In this document: positions 18,235 to 26,792 of the stretch, piece by piece
Layout: the number at the start of each line of letters is the position of its first letter
How positions within the stretch are numbered: the stretch's first letter is position 1
From: Clostridioides difficile_D
GTDB lineage: Bacteria; Bacillota; Clostridia; Peptostreptococcales; Peptostreptococcaceae
Reading direction: 5' to 3'
NCBI GenBank assembly: GCA_945861085.1
Contig: OX244046.1
Coordinates: 3,844,001 to 3,908,000, forward strand
Length of the DNA stretch: 64,000 bases
Position numbers and translations under genes: made by a program
Notes under the pieces: generated by a model
What the model was told of the DNA's origin: nothing
Seen by the model: only the letters and a program-made list of their open reading frames with translations
Database searches by the model: none

Positions 18235-19398
18235 TTAATATTCATATATTGTTACACCTTTTACTACTCGATTTACTGTTCCTGTAGCTGACGGTGTATC
18301 TGGTCTATTTCCAACTTTTATCGATACAAATAGTGCTATAGTTTGTGCAAACAGTATGTATGGCATTGCAAGATACACATCTGGTAATTTATTATATTTT
18401 TCTCCAAACTCAAACTTTATTCCTGAGAAGTTACTGTCATTTTTTACTGACACTGCACAAGTTAATTTAGCAATTTTATCTCTTTTTATCTCCTCTAAAA
18501 CATCTAAGTCATATTTTCTTGTATATGAACAGTTAGATACAAATTCAAACACAAATGTCTTTTCATCAATAAATGATTTTGGTCCATGTCTAAATCCCAT
18601 AGGAGAATTATATACTGTAGCTATTTTCCCTGCTGTAAGTTCTAAAAGTTTTAGTTGTGCTTCTTCTGTCAAACCTCCTAATCCTCCTGAACCTAGATAT
18701 ACAACTCTATCAAAATCTTTATTTATTAACTCATGTATTTCATCTTCTCTATCTATAACAGTCCTTCCCATTTCAATTATTGTATGTATATATGACTTCT
18801 CTACATCATCTTCTAAACTATCGAATATCAATATAGCAGATAACATCATACATGAAAAACTTCCTGTCATAGCAAAACCTCTATCATTTGATTTTGATGG
18901 CATTAATAACAAGTAATTATTTTCATCATTTTTAGTCATCTTAGCCAATTCTCCTTCTGGATTGCAAGTTATAGCTAAATGATAAAAATTATCTACAATC
19001 TGCTTCCCTAAATTTAAAGCTGCCAAACTTTCAGGACTATTTCCACTTCTTGCAAAGGAAATTAATAACGTTGGTACATCTTTTTTTAAGTAATCATATG
19101 GATTAGAAACTATATCCGTAGTAGGTATTGCTTCAAATATGTATTTTCTTATATCATTTTTATTTTTAAGATAAGGAAGTATTGAGTTGCCTACATAAGC
19201 TGAAGTTCCAGCACCTGTAAATATAACTCTAAACTGTCCATGATTATTACCTATTTTATCTATAAATTTACTTAGTTTTTCTTTGTTGGATTTATAGATT
19301 TCATAAGTTTCTAACCATAATTCAGGTTGTTGTTTTATTTCATTAGTTGTTATTATTGCACCTAAATCTTTTAATTTTTGTTCTTCTAATTTAAACAT
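18235..19398 (-). CDS. agaS: SIS-domain sugar isomerase/deaminase AgaS-like
   Basis: The 387-aa protein has two SIS domains (about 45-190 and 215-360) with VIFTGAGTSAYVGNS and VYLGSGGLGGLTEE followed by SPMGFRHGPKSF. AgaS proteins convert galactosamine-6-phosphate to tagatose-6-phosphate plus ammonia. The ATG giving MFKLEEQ is chosen because AAAGGGG lies 7 bases upstream. A longer frame would run through a GntR-type operator at 19440-19455. It precedes the aldolase by about 47 bases. The substrate assignment relies on family and context; GlmS-like isomerases are the alternative. Confidence 0.87.
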   Translation of the reverse strand: MFKLEEQKLKDLGAIITTNEIKQQPELWLETYEIYKSNKEKLSKFIDKIGNNHGQFRVIFTGAGTSAYVGNSILPYLKNKNDIRKYIFEAIPTTDIVSNPYDYLKKDVPTLLISFARSGNSPESLAALNLGKQIVDNFYHLAITCNPEGELAKMTKNDENNYLLLMPSKSNDRGFAMTGSFSCMMLSAILIFDSLEDDVEKSYIHTIIEMGRTVIDREDEIHELINKDFDRVVYLGSGGLGGLTEEAQLKLLELTAGKIATVYNSPMGFRHGPKSFIDEKTFVFEFVSNCSYTRKYDLDVLEEIKRDKIAKLTCAVSVKNDSNFSGIKFEFGEKYNKLPDVYLAMPYILFAQTIALFVSIKVGNRPDTPSATGTVNRVVKGVTIYEY

Positions 19399-19439
19399 TT
19401 TCATTCCCCTTTCATACTTGCAATATTTATTTTTGGTAA

Positions 19440-19455
19440 TGAGGTTATAACCACT
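19440..19455. promoter_or_regulatory. GntR-type operator, site A (agaS leader)
   Basis: TGAGGTTATAACCACT matches the AGTGGT-N4-ACCACT palindrome seen at three other places in the locus, with one weaker half-site. It lies in the agaS leader about 42 bases upstream of the start codon. Confidence 0.7.
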
Positions 19456-19593
19456 TTTAACTGTAAAAAAATATACTCTATACATTTTGATTGCTCTGAT
19501 AGGTTATTTTTAGTTTATCTTAAACAATTTAATAGAATAGTACTATAGACGTTTTGGCATCTTTATTTTATGATAAAAATTTATTTAAACCAA

Positions 19594-19609
19594 AGTGGTA
19601 ATTACCACT
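19594..19609. promoter_or_regulatory. GntR-type operator, site B (agaS promoter)
   Basis: AGTGGTAATTACCACT is a perfect 16-base palindrome of the NagR/DasR type. On the minus strand it begins 6 bases after the -10 box of the agaS promoter, so a bound repressor would cover the transcription start. Confidence 0.85.
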
Positions 19610-19615
19610 AATCCA

Positions 19616-19644
19616 AATATAAATTAATTTGAATTTTTTGTCAA
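19616..19644 (-). promoter_or_regulatory. Promoter of the agaS-aldolase operon
   Basis: On the minus strand: TTGACA, 17-base spacer, TATATT (5 of 6). Operator B follows 6 bases later. The same arrangement is found at the kinase and GntR genes. Confidence 0.75.
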
Positions 19645-19763
19645 TACATAAAATATTTATATCAATCAATTTTATGGATATTCTTTAAAATTAATTGATA
19701 ATTTTTCTTTATTTAACTACTTATTTATTTGCATAAACTTCACATTTATTTTTTGACACAAAG

Positions 19764-19792
19764 TTTACAAATTTATGTGTCTGAATTATAAT
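19764..19792 (+). promoter_or_regulatory. Promoter of the oxidoreductase gene with overlapping inverted repeat
   Basis: TTTACA at 19764, a 17-base spacer and a perfect TATAAT at 19787. A separate inverted repeat GACACAAA...TTTATGTGTC (19755-19781) spans the -35 region. It differs from the AGTGGT operators, suggesting a different regulator. Confidence 0.6.
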
Positions 19793-19829
19793 CAGTTCTG
19801 TAAACATAAAAAACCTAGGAGAAAGTATT

Positions 19830-20747
19830 ATGAAAAATATAAAAATAGGTATGATAGGTCTTGGCTCTATAGCTCAAAAGGCATATTTACCTGTATTAAC
19901 AAAATCTGAAAGATTTGAATTTGTAGGAGCTTTTACTCCAAATAAAGCCAAAAGAGAAAAAATCTGTAGTGATTATAGACTCACGCCATTTGATTCTATT
20001 GAGTCCTTAGCTAAAAAATGTGATTGTATTTTTCTACATAGCTCTACAGAAACACACTACGAAATTATAAAGATATTATTGAATTTAGGTGTTCACGTAT
20101 ATGTAGACAAACCTCTTGCTTCAACAGTAGAGCAAGGAGAAGAGCTTATAGAGTTAAGTATGAAAAAAAACTTAAATTTAATGGTCGGATTTAACCGTAG
20201 ATTCTGTCCTATGTACAAAGAAATTAAAAAGAATGCAACAGAAATTGTGTCTATCAATATATGTAAACATGGATTAAATTCTCTAAGGAATGTTAGATTT
20301 GACAGTACACTTATAGATGACTATATACATGTTATTGATACTGCTTTATGGTTAGCAGATGACGATATCGAAATCAATGGAGAGGATTTATTTTTAACAA
20401 ACAATAATAATCTAATATTTGTAAGTCATAAGTTTAAAAGTAAGGATTTCTCTATAAATACCTCTATGCATAGAGATTCGGGAACAAAATTAGAACAAGT
20501 TGAAATTCTTTCAAAAGGTAAGATTCAAAGAGTTAAAAATCTTAATGTACTGGAAACAGAGGAAGGTGGAAATCTAACTTCAAAACAAAGTGGTGCATGG
20601 GTAGATATATTAAAACAAAAAGGTTTTGAGGATATAGCAAATCATTTTATTGATTGTCTAGAAAATAATAGAAAACCAGCTATTAGTGGAGAAGAGTGTA
20701 TTAAGGCTCAAAGATTAATAGAGAAAATTATAAGTTCTGTAAAATAA
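19830..20747 (+). CDS. Gfo/Idh/MocA family oxidoreductase
   Basis: The 305-aa protein has an N-terminal NAD(P)-binding Rossmann motif GLGSIAQKAYLPVL (residues 10-23) and the family's lysine motif VYVDKPLAST near residue 91. A substrate-binding C-terminal domain follows. It is related to MviM-type proteins acting on sugars or inositols; the substrate is unknown. The gene is divergent from agaS across a 430-base control region and has its own promoter and terminator. The ribosome site AGGAGAAAG precedes ATG. Confidence 0.85.
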   Translation: MKNIKIGMIGLGSIAQKAYLPVLTKSERFEFVGAFTPNKAKREKICSDYRLTPFDSIESLAKKCDCIFLHSSTETHYEIIKILLNLGVHVYVDKPLASTVEQGEELIELSMKKNLNLMVGFNRRFCPMYKEIKKNATEIVSINICKHGLNSLRNVRFDSTLIDDYIHVIDTALWLADDDIEINGEDLFLTNNNNLIFVSHKFKSKDFSINTSMHRDSGTKLEQVEILSKGKIQRVKNLNVLETEEGGNLTSKQSGAWVDILKQKGFEDIANHFIDCLENNRKPAISGEECIKAQRLIEKIISSVK

Positions 20748-20760
20748 AATTTATTATAAA

Positions 20761-20796
20761 AATAGGTTAGGGGAAAATACCCCTAACTTATTTTTA
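20761..20796. terminator. Bidirectional terminator between oxidoreductase and kinase genes
   Basis: GTTAGGGG/CCCCTAAC stem extended by A-T pairs on both sides, with a 6-base loop and a T-rich tail in each direction. It separates two convergent genes. Confidence 0.85.
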
Positions 20797-20829
20797 TAAA
20801 ATACTATGTTTTTTATATATCAAATCTAT

Positions 20830-21759
20830 TTAACTTAACTTTGTTACTTCAACTAAATCCTTATATTTCTCAACTTCTTCTAAGTCTACAAATCCAGTTT
20901 CCATATTTAGAGCATTACTTATGCCACAAGCATTTGCAAATTTAAGTAAATTTTCTATTTTATAACCCCTTAAAATACCTACACTAAATCCAGCTATCGT
21001 GCTATCTCCACTACCTACAGTATTTACACACTTTACATGTGGCACTTTCACATCATATACACTATCTTTACTTAAATAAACCATACCATCCTTTCCTAGA
21101 GATATACAAACATTCTTTGCACCCATTTTAAGAAGTTTTTTTCCTGATAAAATAACTTCCTCTCTTGAATCAATAGTGATTCCTAATAAATGTCTTATTT
21201 CATCTATATTTGGCTTTATTAAATATGGTTGAGACTTTAAAGCTACTTTTAAAGCATCTCCTGATGTATCTAATATAAATTTTATATCATTTTCTCTACA
21301 TACATTACCTATCTTTTCATAATAGTCGATTGACATATTCTCACAATAACTACCAGATGCCACTAGTATTTTAGTATTTTTTAATACTTCCTCTATATCA
21401 TTTTCAAATCTTTTTAAATCACTTTTTTCTACTATTGGTCCCTTTTCTAAAAACTCTGTACTCACTTTATTGTCCTCGATTATATTTAAGCAACTTCTAG
21501 TTTCCTGCTCTATTTTTGTAAACTTATTTTGTATATCTAGTTTTTTAAGTTCATTTTTTATAAATTCTCCATTAAATCCTCCTAAAAATCCCATAGCTAA
21601 AGGATTTTCTTTTAAAATTTTACATACCTTAGCTACGTTTAATCCTTTACCTCCAGCAGTTGCATTTGTACTTACTACCCTTTGCACCTCACCTATGTTT
21701 ATACTATTTACTCTATACATTCTGTCTATAGCTGGGTTAAATGTTATTATTGTAATCAT
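20830..21759 (-). CDS. Phosphosugar kinase of the 1-phosphofructokinase/tagatose-6-phosphate kinase family
   Basis: A 309-aa PfkB-family kinase. The start ITIITFNPAIDRMYRV and AGGKGLNVAKVC (about 37-48) are characteristic of FruK/LacC proteins, and the ATP/anion-hole motif reads NTVGSGDSTIAGF (about 245), with Ser where GAGD is more common. No fructose PTS gene is adjacent. Together with AgaS and the aldolase, this favours phosphorylation of tagatose-6-phosphate. Its promoter carries operator C, so it belongs to the amino-sugar regulon. 1-Phosphofructokinase cannot be ruled out. Confidence 0.87.
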   Translation of the reverse strand: MITIITFNPAIDRMYRVNSINIGEVQRVVSTNATAGGKGLNVAKVCKILKENPLAMGFLGGFNGEFIKNELKKLDIQNKFTKIEQETRSCLNIIEDNKVSTEFLEKGPIVEKSDLKRFENDIEEVLKNTKILVASGSYCENMSIDYYEKIGNVCRENDIKFILDTSGDALKVALKSQPYLIKPNIDEIRHLLGITIDSREEVILSGKKLLKMGAKNVCISLGKDGMVYLSKDSVYDVKVPHVKCVNTVGSGDSTIAGFSVGILRGYKIENLLKFANACGISNALNMETGFVDLEEVEKYKDLVEVTKLS

Positions 21760-21849
21760 ACTAGATTCTCCTCATTACTAAGTTTTTACTTTTCTAAATA
21801 ATAAATTAATATGTAAAACATAAAAAACCTCATCTATAATATATCCCAA

Positions 21850-21865
21850 AGTGGTTATTACCAAT
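21850..21865. promoter_or_regulatory. GntR-type operator, site C (kinase promoter)
   Basis: AGTGGTTATTACCAAT, one mismatch from the palindrome consensus of the locus, begins a few bases past the kinase -10 box on the minus strand. Confidence 0.75.
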
Positions 21866-21868
21866 TTG

Positions 21869-21897
21869 AATATAAATTATTTTACTCATTTTGTCAA
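21869..21897 (-). promoter_or_regulatory. Promoter of the phosphosugar kinase gene
   Basis: On the minus strand: TTGACA, 17-base spacer, TATATT. The geometry is identical to the agaS promoter, followed by operator C at the expected transcription start. Confidence 0.75.
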
Positions 21898-21960
21898 TGT
21901 CTCATAATTTCAAAATAAATTAATAGTCTTACCTATTAAATTTTGATTAAACTTTATTTA

Positions 21961-21989
21961 TTGACATAAATTATTCTATATTTTATAAT
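21961..21989 (+). promoter_or_regulatory. Consensus sigma-A promoter of the GntR-nagA operon
   Basis: Perfect TTGACA (21961-21966), 17-base spacer and perfect TATAAT (21984-21989). Operator D follows 5 bases later, over the expected start of transcription. This should be a strong, tightly repressible promoter. Confidence 0.9.
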
Positions 21990-21994
21990 CAAAC

Positions 21995-22010
21995 TGTGGT
22001 AATAACCACT
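21995..22010. promoter_or_regulatory. GntR-type operator, site D (autoregulation)
   Basis: TGTGGTAATAACCACT, one base from the perfect palindrome, just downstream of the consensus promoter and 20 bases before the regulator start codon. It suggests autorepression. Confidence 0.8.
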
Positions 22011-22029
22011 TAGAAAGGACTATATTTTT

Positions 22030-22755
22030 ATGATAAAAAGAAATGATAAAAGACCAATATATGACCAGCTTGTTGAGATACTAAGAACTAAGATTGAAAA
22101 TGAAATGGAACCAAATGATAGAATGCTTTCTGAGAGGAAAATTTGTGATGAATATGGAGTAAGTAGAACTACAGTTAGACTAGCTATGGCTGAATTAGAA
22201 CATATGGGATACATATACAAAAGACATGGAAAAGGAACTTTTGTTGCTGCTCTCAGTCAAAATTCTCAAAACTTAATGGAAAGTTATAGCTTTACAGATT
22301 ATATGAAAACACAAGGGAAAAAACCAAGTACAAAAGTACTATCATTTGATATAGTAGAAAGTACAAAATATTTTTCTGAAAAATTAGGTATAACTCCTGG
22401 TGAAAAAATAATAAAAATAATGCGTTTAAGACTTGCTGATAATCTTCCTATGATGCTTGAAAGAACATATCTCCCTATGAAAGAATTTACAGGATTGACA
22501 CAAGAAAAAGTCGAACAAAAACCTTTATATGAGATATTTAGAGAAGATTATGGTGAGATTATTAAAGTAGCTGATGAAGAATTTTCAGCTGGAATAATAT
22601 CTGATAAGGAAGCAAAGTTATTAGAAGTGCCAGGAGATTCACCTTGTCTAAAATTGCTTCGTACCACATATAACGATGACAATATAGTTATTGAATTTAC
22701 TTTGAGTGTTGCTAGAAGCGATAAATTTGTATATAAAGTAAGGCATGTAAGATAG
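22030..22755 (+). CDS. GntR/HutC-family repressor of amino-sugar genes (NagR-like)
   Basis: The 241-aa protein has an N-terminal winged helix (about 5-72, with SERKICDEYGVSRTTVRLAM and GYIYKRHGKGTFV) and a C-terminal UTRA ligand-binding domain (about 90-235). NagR/YvoA/DasR relatives bind amino-sugar phosphates and recognise AGTGGT-N4-ACCACT, which is what four sites around this gene show. It is followed by nagA after 83 bases with no terminator seen, so the two are likely co-transcribed. Ligand identity is inferred. Confidence 0.92.
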   Translation: MIKRNDKRPIYDQLVEILRTKIENEMEPNDRMLSERKICDEYGVSRTTVRLAMAELEHMGYIYKRHGKGTFVAALSQNSQNLMESYSFTDYMKTQGKKPSTKVLSFDIVESTKYFSEKLGITPGEKIIKIMRLRLADNLPMMLERTYLPMKEFTGLTQEKVEQKPLYEIFREDYGEIIKVADEEFSAGIISDKEAKLLEVPGDSPCLKLLRTTYNDDNIVIEFTLSVARSDKFVYKVRHVR

Positions 22756-22838
22756 TAAATTAAATAGATTTTCAGAAAACTAAATGTGTTATAAGTATCA
22801 AGACTACAAATGATAGTATAAATTATGAGGAGGTAGTT

Positions 22839-23993
22839 TTGAAAAATTTTATTTATGCAGATAAATTTTTTATGAAATATGGAGTCAAAGAAAAAGGTTA
22901 CCTTAGTATAATTAATGGTAAATTTGGTGAATTTCAACAAGAAAAACCAGATACTACTGATAGTGTTATAGATTTTTCAGGCAAATATGTTGCCCCTGGT
23001 TTAGTTGATACTCACATACATGGACTTTTAGGTGCAGATGTCATGGATAATACATTTGAGTCAATAAACACAATTTCAAAAGGGTTATTAAAATATGGAG
23101 TGACTTCTTTCCTACCCACAACTTTAACGGATTCTATAGATACACTGAGTGATTCTATAGAAAATATAAGTAATAACTATGATAAAGTTGAAGGAGCAAA
23201 AATACAAGGCATCTATCTAGAGGGGCCATTTTTTACAGAAAAATATAAAGGTGCTCAAAGCGAAAAGTATTTTAAAGACCCTGACATCAATATTTTGAAA
23301 TCATGGCAAAAGAAGTCAAAAAATTTAATAAGAAAAATAGCAATTGCTCCAGAACGTAAAGGTTCAATAGAATTCACAAAATACGCTACTAAAAATAATA
23401 TATCAGTATCTCTCGGTCATAGTTCAGCTAAATTTGAACAGGTTGAACAAGTAGTTAATTCAGGTGCTAAAGTGTTTGTACATACATATAATGGAATGAG
23501 CCCTTTAAATCATAGAGAACCTGGAATGGTTGGAGCTGCTATGACACTAAAAGATACTTATGCAGAATTAATTTGTGATGGACATCATGTAAGCCCTATA
23601 GCTACTAAAATAATGATGGATGTTAAGTCTAGAAATAATATTGCTTTAATTACAGATTGTATGAGAGCTGGTGCTATGGATGATGGCGACTATACTCTTG
23701 GTAAGTTTAATGTAAATGTAAAAAATGGTGTTGCAAGGTTAAGTAATGGAAGTTTGGCTGGAAGTGTGTTAACTATGGACAGTGCTGTGAAAAATATAGT
23801 TGATTGGAATATATCAACTTTAGAAGATGCAATAAAAATGGCTACGTATATACCTGCTTTAAGTTGTAATATTGATAATGTCTGTGGCTCAATATGCCAA
23901 GGTATAGATGCGGACTTTATAGTAATAGATAATGACTTTAATATACACGAAACTTATATAAATGGTATATGTAAGTACAAAGCTAATAAATAA
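22839..23993 (+). CDS. nagA: N-acetylglucosamine-6-phosphate deacetylase NagA
   Basis: A 384-aa amidohydrolase that removes the acetyl group from N-acetylhexosamine-6-phosphates. Metal and catalytic motifs: VDTHIHGLLGADV (about 52-64), SLGHSSA, HTYNGMSPLNHREPG, CDGHHVSP and the catalytic Asp in LITDCMRAG (about 270). The start is TTG with a strong GAGGAGGT ribosome site. With AgaS, kinase and aldolase nearby it may serve GalNAc-6-phosphate (AgaA role) as well as GlcNAc-6-phosphate. It lies downstream of the GntR gene in one operon. Confidence 0.93.
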   Translation: MKNFIYADKFFMKYGVKEKGYLSIINGKFGEFQQEKPDTTDSVIDFSGKYVAPGLVDTHIHGLLGADVMDNTFESINTISKGLLKYGVTSFLPTTLTDSIDTLSDSIENISNNYDKVEGAKIQGIYLEGPFFTEKYKGAQSEKYFKDPDINILKSWQKKSKNLIRKIAIAPERKGSIEFTKYATKNNISVSLGHSSAKFEQVEQVVNSGAKVFVHTYNGMSPLNHREPGMVGAAMTLKDTYAELICDGHHVSPIATKIMMDVKSRNNIALITDCMRAGAMDDGDYTLGKFNVNVKNGVARLSNGSLAGSVLTMDSAVKNIVDWNISTLEDAIKMATYIPALSCNIDNVCGSICQGIDADFIVIDNDFNIHETYINGICKYKANK

Positions 23994-24010
23994 GTTCTAT
24001 ATAAAATTAT

Positions 24011-24127
24011 AGGGGCTGTCTCAATAGAGATAAGCCTCTTTTCCCATTGTTGAAATGATGAAAATATATTGATTTTATACAAAAAGAGTGCCTCATTAAA
24101 TAAAAAGTTCATTTTGAGACACTACCT
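24011..24127. mobile_element. Possible MITE-like element or remnant with inverted ends
   Basis: A 117-base stretch begins AGGGGCTGTCTCAA and ends TTGAGACACTACCT, which match as imperfect 14-base inverted repeats (11 of 14). GGGCTGTCTCAA-type ends occur in some IS families such as IS1182-like elements. The inside has a second partial inverted match (AAGCCTCTTTT against AAAAAGAGTGCCTC) and no reading frame. No clear target duplication is seen. It could instead act only as a terminator after nagA. Confidence 0.35.
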
Positions 24128-24173
24128 TTTATAATATTTTTATTTTATAGAACAGGTTTATAAGAGTTAAATC

Positions 24174-25322
24174 CTATTTATCAATCTGTTCTCTAAGCCA
24201 CTTAGTTGCTACATCTAGCTGTTTATTTTCATCTTTTTCTTCAATTGTAGGCTTTATACCTTTTTCATTGATATAATCTCCATTAGGTGTAAAATATTGG
24301 GCAGTAGTTAGTTTGTATCCTGTTCCATCCTTCAATCTTACAACTGATTGTACCAATCCCTTACCAAAAGTTGTAGTACCTACAGAAATACCTTCTTTAT
24401 TATCAACGATTGCAGCTGTTAATATTTCAGCAGCAGAGGCACTTTCTCCATTAGTCAATACTACTATTGGAAGTCCCAATTTTTCTTTATCAGATTTCAA
24501 ATACTCAGTATTTCCTTTATTGTCTTTTGTATATACTATAGTTCCTTCACCAATTAGCTCATCAGCAACTTCTTTACATATATCCAACATTCCACCAGGA
24601 TTATTTCTAAGGTCTATTACTAATCCTTTAATATTTTTTGATTTTAATTCTTTTAAAGCTTTGTCAAAGTCAGTATATGTACTTGATATAAATTGGGTAA
24701 TTTCTATATATCCTAAATCATTATCAATTACTTTACTTTCTATACTCTTCTCAACTATCTGTTCTGTTTTTACTTTAAAATTTAGTTGTTTATCTTCTCT
24801 TAATATTGTCAGTTCAACTGTTCTCCCTTTTTTACCCTTCATCATACGCACAGCTTCATCTGAATTCTTATATGACACAGATTTTCCATTGACTTTTACT
24901 AATTTATCTCCTGCTTTTACTCCTGCTTTTTCTGCTGGAGAATCTTTCATAGGGACTACCACTAATCCGCCATCTTTTGATGCTCCTATATACATACCTA
25001 CACCAACATAAGAACCTTCACTATCATTAATTAGATTCTCCATTTCATCTTTAGTGTAATAGCCAGAATATTTATCATTTGTCCCTAAGAACAAACCTTT
25101 TGATGCTCCATCTACCAAGTCAGCATCTGATACTTTTTTATAAAAATCTTGTTTTATAATAGATTCTAGTCCTAACAACTTATCATATTTTTTATAGTCT
25201 TCATAGATTTCTTTCGATATTACAACTTTATTCCCCAATGTTAGCTGAAATGCTGATGTAGCCATAGCTGTTATAATTACTAAAATCACCCCTAAAAAAA
25301 TAGCTTTCTTTTTTGAAATCAC
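24174..25322 (-). CDS. C-terminal processing peptidase CtpA (S41 family)
   Basis: A 382-aa exported serine protease: an N-terminal hydrophobic anchor (about 7-25), a PDZ domain (about 100-175, with SYVGVGMYIG and SPAEKAGVKAGDKLVKVNG) and the S41 core with the Ser-Lys pair Ser296 (NGESASAAE) and Lys321 (TFGKGLVQ). It trims proteins outside the membrane. The GTG start is chosen because AGGAG lies 9 bases upstream; the longer ATG start touches that site. It is monocistronic and divergent from the folate gene. Confidence 0.92.
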   Translation of the reverse strand: MISKKKAIFLGVILVIITAMATSAFQLTLGNKVVISKEIYEDYKKYDKLLGLESIIKQDFYKKVSDADLVDGASKGLFLGTNDKYSGYYTKDEMENLINDSEGSYVGVGMYIGASKDGGLVVVPMKDSPAEKAGVKAGDKLVKVNGKSVSYKNSDEAVRMMKGKKGRTVELTILREDKQLNFKVKTEQIVEKSIESKVIDNDLGYIEITQFISSTYTDFDKALKELKSKNIKGLVIDLRNNPGGMLDICKEVADELIGEGTIVYTKDNKGNTEYLKSDKEKLGLPIVVLTNGESASAAEILTAAIVDNKEGISVGTTTFGKGLVQSVVRLKDGTGYKLTTAQYFTPNGDYINEKGIKPTIEEKDENKQLDVATKWLREQIDK

Positions 25323-25483
25323 AAGATACATCTCCTTTTACATAAACTATTATTATTATATGACTAGCTGTTATTTTTATTACATTTACCCAAATATATT
25401 GCTTTATTACAATAAACTATACTAAAATTTATATTAAATATAATTGCTGTACACATTATAACATATTAAGGGAGGAATATTTT

Positions 25484-26053
25484 ATGAAAAAAGAATTTAG
25501 GAAAAAAGTTATTGAATCCAGAAAAAACAAAAGTTCAAACTTTGTACTTAGTAATTCAAATTTAATAACAGAAAAATTACTTCAAATGGAAGATATAAGA
25601 AATGCAACTAATATAATGCTTTATCTAGATTTTAACAATGAAGTTCAAACAGATAATTTAATCAAAAAACTTTTGTCCTTAAAGAAAATAGTCTCAAGCC
25701 CTATAACAATAAAAGAAAATCATACATTAATCCCTACTCAAATAACAGATTTAAAAGATGGATTGAGAATTGGAGCATATGGAATAAGAGAACCTAACGA
25801 AAAATCACCTAAAATTGATATTAAGGCTTTAGATGTTGTAATTGTACCAGCTGTAGCATATGATATACATTGCTATAGACTAGGATATGGTGGAGGATTT
25901 TATGATAGATTTTTAGAAAACTTAAGAAAAGATGCTATAACTATAGGAATAGCATTTGATTTCCAGATATTCGATTCTATTCCAAAAGAAAGTCATGATG
26001 CACAATTAAATTATATCATTACTGAAACTAGAATTATTACACCAAATAATTAG
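25484..26053 (+). CDS. 5-formyltetrahydrofolate cyclo-ligase
   Basis: This 189-aa enzyme makes 5,10-methenyl-THF from 5-formyl-THF with ATP. The family motif GYGGGFYDRFLE (about 144-155) and the preceding VVIVPAVAYD are clear. The N-terminus begins MKKEFRKKVIESRK, with the usual basic residues. A GGGAGG ribosome site lies 8 bases before ATG. It is a single gene followed by a long stem-loop shared with the convergent membrane-protein gene. Confidence 0.92.
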   Translation: MKKEFRKKVIESRKNKSSNFVLSNSNLITEKLLQMEDIRNATNIMLYLDFNNEVQTDNLIKKLLSLKKIVSSPITIKENHTLIPTQITDLKDGLRIGAYGIREPNEKSPKIDIKALDVVIVPAVAYDIHCYRLGYGGGFYDRFLENLRKDAITIGIAFDFQIFDSIPKESHDAQLNYIITETRIITPNN

Positions 26054-26117
26054 AACCTTAAGTATTTTTATACAGTAATAAATTTTACTTTTAATATCTT
26101 AACTCAATAAGCATTTT

Positions 26118-26183
26118 AAGTCATGGCTTTTACAATAATAAGAACCATACATGATTTACTTATATTAATAAAAACCATGACTT
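26118..26183. terminator. Long-loop stem between convergent genes
   Basis: AAGTCATGGCTTTTA pairs with TAAAAACCATGACTTT across a loop of about 35 bases, with T-rich tails. It probably ends transcription from both sides. Confidence 0.5.
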
Positions 26184-26223
26184 TATTATATAATACGCAG
26201 TTATTTAATTATAAAATATCTTC

Positions 26224-26640
26224 TTATTTTGTCGCATTTAATTCTATTCTATCTGGAAGTTCACTCATATTCGTTTCAACAACTATGTATGGAAAAGAAT
26301 CCTCCTTATCTTTATACTTTATCTTAACTCTCAAAACATCCTTCCCTTCTTCGCTCACACTTTCTATTTTGTCCATTTCTATACCATATTTATTGTTTCC
26401 TCTAGTCACTATAATGTATATTTTGTTATCAATTTTTGCTGCTAGTGCTCTTTCTTCGTTTGTATACTTATCCATCACATCAAGTATCTTTTCTGGTATT
26501 GAATTTCTTTGTAACACTGTATAATCTATAGGTTTAGATTTCTCTACAAACATACTTGGTATGAATATAAATCCCCCTATCACGAATACAAGAGCTATAA
26601 CCCCATAAATTATACCTTTAATGTTAAACTTTACATTCAA
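26224..26640 (-). CDS. Membrane-anchored PrcB-like protein, 138 aa
   Basis: One N-terminal transmembrane segment (about 8-30, IIYGVIALVFVIGGFIFI) is followed by an extracellular domain. Its stretch KIYIIVTRGNNKYGIEMDKI with VLRVKIKYKDKE resembles the PrcB C-terminal domain found in protease-associated lipoproteins; this is a tentative match. The start is taken as TTG because GGAGGAG lies 8 bases upstream, whereas the outer ATG would itself be the ribosome site. It lies in a convergent pair with the folate gene. Function unknown. Confidence 0.65.
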   Translation of the reverse strand: MNVKFNIKGIIYGVIALVFVIGGFIFIPSMFVEKSKPIDYTVLQRNSIPEKILDVMDKYTNEERALAAKIDNKIYIIVTRGNNKYGIEMDKIESVSEEGKDVLRVKIKYKDKEDSFPYIVVETNMSELPDRIELNATK

Positions 26641-26792
26641 TCTTATCACTCCTCCCATATATTCTAAATATATGATTTATAACCTTATCTTAGACTCTAA
26701 ATTATTGATTAGGATTATCCAGAATTATAAACATATGTAATGCAATAAAAAACATGTTTTCCTTATTTTATAATAAATGAAATGTAAAATAA

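Noticed and set aside
18356..18916. 186-codon plus-strand frame opposite agaS
   Set aside because: It lies wholly within a gene with clear SIS motifs, has no ribosome site, and its composition is that of an antisense reading.
24313..25011. 232-codon plus-strand frame opposite the CtpA gene
   Set aside because: Ser/Pro/Thr-rich translation typical of the reverse strand of a Gly/Lys-rich gene; the S41 and PDZ motifs on the other strand are unambiguous.
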